DNA of 64,000 bases, taken from assembly GCA_964497515.1 (NCBI GenBank), contig CAZCCV010000008.1, positions 1 to 64,000 of the forward strand, given 5' to 3'. A program made the translations under genes and the position numbers. Origin of the DNA: CAZCCV01 sp964497515 (GTDB lineage: Bacteria; Armatimonadota; UBA5829; DTLH01). The notes below the pieces were generated by a model that saw nothing but the letters and a program-made list of their open reading frames with translations, was not told the DNA's origin and made no database searches. Below, in pieces: positions 62,136 to 64,000 of this stretch (within the stretch, counting starts at the first letter, position 1; the number at the start of each line of letters is the position of its first letter).

Positions 62136-63254
62136 TCAAAGCCCTTTGATGCAGAACTTATGCAGCCGCAGAAGAGCCGCTGCCCCAGCTATCGTAACTC
62201 CATAGAACACTGTATGACATTTCAGACCGGTGAATTGGTCTATCGTGCCGTTTACGAGAGTGCTCCCAGTTACAAGCGCAATATTGCACCACTGTAGCGC
62301 ATCTTCGGTCTGTTCTTCGCTTTCAACTGTTATACCGCTGATCTGTTTGCCGATGTTATCCGGGTCGAGGTCAACGACTCGAAGAGAATACGATGGAGCA
62401 ATCGACTCAATCATCTCGGGCTGATAGCCCACAATCGTTATCCGACAATCGTCTGGGCATCCAGCGCTTATGGCACACAGCAACCCACCAGCACACTCCT
62501 TGGGGCCATCTCCTCCGCAGTGGATGGTCTGTGCCGCTATTCCCAGATGAGCACACATAGCGTTTACCGTTGCAGTGAACACACCGCGGTTCTTGACTGC
62601 AGCCTCGTCACAGCCCGACAAATCCAGCGACAAAACGTCGTTTACAGTGCCACTGTATTCCGTCGGAACTGGGGAGTATGCTTGCCCAATTCCGTTTTCG
62701 ATTCGAGCCTCGATTGTGCGTTCTTTACGTTTCAGTATCGGAAGTTCAGCGTTCTCAGCAGCAGGTTCATCAGGAGACTTCTTCGTTTCTACAACCACTG
62801 AGGCATCGAGCATACCCGATTGTGTTGCAACGGTTACTGCTGCATTTCGCAGTCGTTCGATTGCAGGAACACTTGTGTTGCCGCCATCCACTCGAATGCC
62901 AAGGTAATCGGCTACGGCGTATCGCAGTGCACCGACGCCAAGGTTTGAACAGTGCACCTTTTCTCCTGGAAGTCCACCAAGGTATTCGGTGATGGTCTCT
63001 TCAGTAATAGCTACAGCCTCACGAATACTCTTGCCGATTGCCATTTCACAGGTTGCGCTACCGCACGCAATTGCTGCCGGGCAGCCCTGACACAGGAAAG
63101 AGACATCCTCAATAATATCGTTGTCTACGCGGACGCTTATTCGCATAAAGTCGCCGCAGTCGGGGTCTCCAATTGTCCCAACCCCGTTAGCCTCAGACAC
63201 GTTTCCAAGGTGCCGAGGGTTCGTAAAATGGTCGATAATTGTCTCGTTATACAT
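62136..63254 (-). CDS. NifU/IscU-like scaffold fused to a DUF364-like domain
   Basis: 372 residues. Residues 1-125 are a NifU/IscU Fe-S scaffold with all ligands: C33 (DPDCGD, with D35), C58 (CQGCPAA) and H101-C102. A linker (about 135-165) leads to a C-terminal domain of about 200 residues resembling DUF364, a putative heavy-metal-binding family, with IVGYQPEMIESI and LVTGSTLVNGTIDQF; it also holds a Cys cluster (HCGGDGPKEC, CPDDC). I know of no standard protein with this fusion. It likely assembles or delivers a metal cluster. It overlaps the upstream thioesterase gene by eight bases. Confidence 0.8.
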   Translation of the reverse strand: MYNETIIDHFTNPRHLGNVSEANGVGTIGDPDCGDFMRISVRVDNDIIEDVSFLCQGCPAAIACGSATCEMAIGKSIREAVAITEETITEYLGGLPGEKVHCSNLGVGALRYAVADYLGIRVDGGNTSVPAIERLRNAAVTVATQSGMLDASVVVETKKSPDEPAAENAELPILKRKERTIEARIENGIGQAYSPVPTEYSGTVNDVLSLDLSGCDEAAVKNRGVFTATVNAMCAHLGIAAQTIHCGGDGPKECAGGLLCAISAGCPDDCRITIVGYQPEMIESIAPSYSLRVVDLDPDNIGKQISGITVESEEQTEDALQWCNIALVTGSTLVNGTIDQFTGLKCHTVFYGVTIAGAAALLRLHKFCIKGL

Positions 63255-63717
63255 AGTTGTTGTTCGAGTAAGCGTCCGATCTCATAAACCTAGCGTGAGC
63301 ATTCGCACAGACGAGTCCATTTTGCACAATTTTTGCTTCAAGTATGTAGAGTGGCGGTCGCGACCTGATTAACACTCCGTGCACCATGACGTCCATGCCG
63401 ATTTCCAGCGACTTTCTGTATCTCACGTGCATATCCGCAGTTACGGCAGGAATGCCCTTCATCAACAGACAGTTTGTCATCGCAGCGTCGAGCAAAGTCG
63501 CTATAACTCCGCCGTGTACAATTCCAGGGAAGCTCTGATAGCGCTTGTCACAGAACCACTGGGCAGTCACAGAGTCTACAGAGGTTTGGCGGAACCCCAA
63601 GCCCAGGTTTCCTTTGACGAGGCCGCAGGCAAAGCAGTCTCGATGAAGACCCACGCTGCTTTGCTGCTTCTCCTGCGGCCCACAATCCTGGTTTTGATCA
63701 GAATTTAGTGATCGCAA
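63247..63717 (-). CDS. Hotdog-fold thioesterase (PaaI-like)
   Basis: 156 residues. The central HGGVIATLLDAAM motif marks the hotdog acyl-CoA thioesterase fold, with the active-site His region typical of PaaI/YbgC-like enzymes. A Cys pair (DCFACG) near residue 28 is common in this subgroup. No catalytic partner is obvious. The start TTG at 63715-63717 overlaps the stop of the NifX-like gene upstream by 13 bases and has no clear ribosome binding site, which fits translational coupling. A GTG near residue 22 is an alternative. The physiological substrate is unknown. Confidence 0.75.
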   Translation of the reverse strand: MRSLNSDQNQDCGPQEKQQSSVGLHRDCFACGLVKGNLGLGFRQTSVDSVTAQWFCDKRYQSFPGIVHGGVIATLLDAAMTNCLLMKGIPAVTADMHVRYRKSLEIGMDVMVHGVLIRSRPPLYILEAKIVQNGLVCANAHARFMRSDAYSNNNYV

Positions 63718-64000
63718 AGGTTTGATCCGGTTTCCAGTGTGCCCTCTAGATACGCTGCAACAATGTCAGCAGGGGCCGCTACTGGTGCCCCAACGCACAC
63801 TGCAACTCCATTCTGTGTAAACAGACCCTGCGCACGCGCACCCATTCCTCCTGCGATTATGACAGTTGCCCCCATTTCGTGCAACCATCTCGGGAGAAGT
63901 CCAGGTTCGTGCTCAGGAGCTGGAACCACACTTGTGCCGAGAACCTCTTTGCTTTCAGGGTTTACATCGACAATAGTAAACTCATCACAGTGCCCAAAGT
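63705..64000 (-). CDS. NifX/NafY-like iron-molybdenum-cofactor-binding family protein, partial
   Basis: The last ~98 codons of a minus-strand gene that continues beyond the right edge of the window. The visible part begins FGHCDEFTIVDV, then LHEMGATVIIAGGMGARAQGLF, which is the dinitrogenase iron-molybdenum cofactor family (NifX, NafY, MTH1175). Small members in anaerobes without nitrogenase also exist, and none of the nif structural genes is visible. It ends with TAA at 63705-63707 and overlaps the thioesterase gene. The missing N-terminus is probably about 20 residues. Confidence 0.8.
   Translation of the reverse strand, partial: FGHCDEFTIVDVNPESKEVLGTSVVPAPEHEPGLLPRWLHEMGATVIIAGGMGARAQGLFTQNGVAVCVGAPVAAPADIVAAYLEGTLETGSNLCDH

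Noticed and set aside
1..64000. Insertion sequences, transposases, integrases or phage genes
   Set aside because: No transposase, integrase or phage-like protein and no terminal inverted repeats were seen anywhere in the window.

Overview
The window is one continuous bacterial chromosome segment of about half G+C by eye. It carries housekeeping operons, a large accessory block of exported proteins and several metabolic genes. Three things point to a diderm, meso-diaminopimelate bacterium with surface appendages: a MurE with the DNPR specificity motif, an outer-membrane OstA/LptD-like barrel protein, and a type II pseudopilin with a GFSLIELL cleavage site. The pseudopilin style, giant Ig-like surface proteins, frequent GTG/TTG starts and overall gene mix would fit Armatimonadota or a neighbouring phylum. 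That assignment is inference; no rRNA or marker phylogeny is available here.

Layout. 1-6.05 kb: a structured leader, an M24 aminopeptidase, the TldD/TldE pair and a PEP-carboxykinase-like P-loop protein. 6.06-8.88 kb (minus): a large glycoside hydrolase. 9.1-22.1 kb: the division and cell-wall cluster mraZ-rsmH-ftsL-ftsI-murE-murF-mraY-murD-ftsW-murG-murC, stopping after murC with no murB, ddl, ftsQ, ftsA or ftsZ. 22.2-25.3 kb: a TIM-barrel isomerase, argC and argJ. 25.4-31.1 kb: tRNA-Leu(CAA) opposite the polA leader, polA, rpsA and coaE.

31.8-51.7 kb is the most unusual block: two CsgG-like exported proteins with a similar membrane segment, an S8 subtilisin-like protease, a 905-residue exported protein sharing its C-terminal third with the protease, a ~3,100-residue exported Ig-repeat protein, and a fusion of a Big_1-like domain, an OstA-like domain and a beta-barrel. 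I read it as a candidate outer-surface assembly or secretion system.

52-64 kb: a MATE transporter; a c-di-AMP (ydaO/yuaA type) riboswitch ahead of an operon of an opine-dehydrogenase-like enzyme and a B12-binding mutase-like enzyme; an OFA-type MFS transporter; a secreted GH2 hydrolase; an exported OB-fold-like protein behind an attenuator-like hairpin; a pseudopilin; and on the minus strand an overlapping set of a NifX-like protein (cut by the window edge), a hotdog thioesterase and a NifU-DUF364 fusion.

The best candidates for undescribed biology are the c-di-AMP-controlled dehydrogenase/B12 operon, the exported-protein block with its shared C-terminal module, and the NifX-thioesterase-NifU/DUF364 set.
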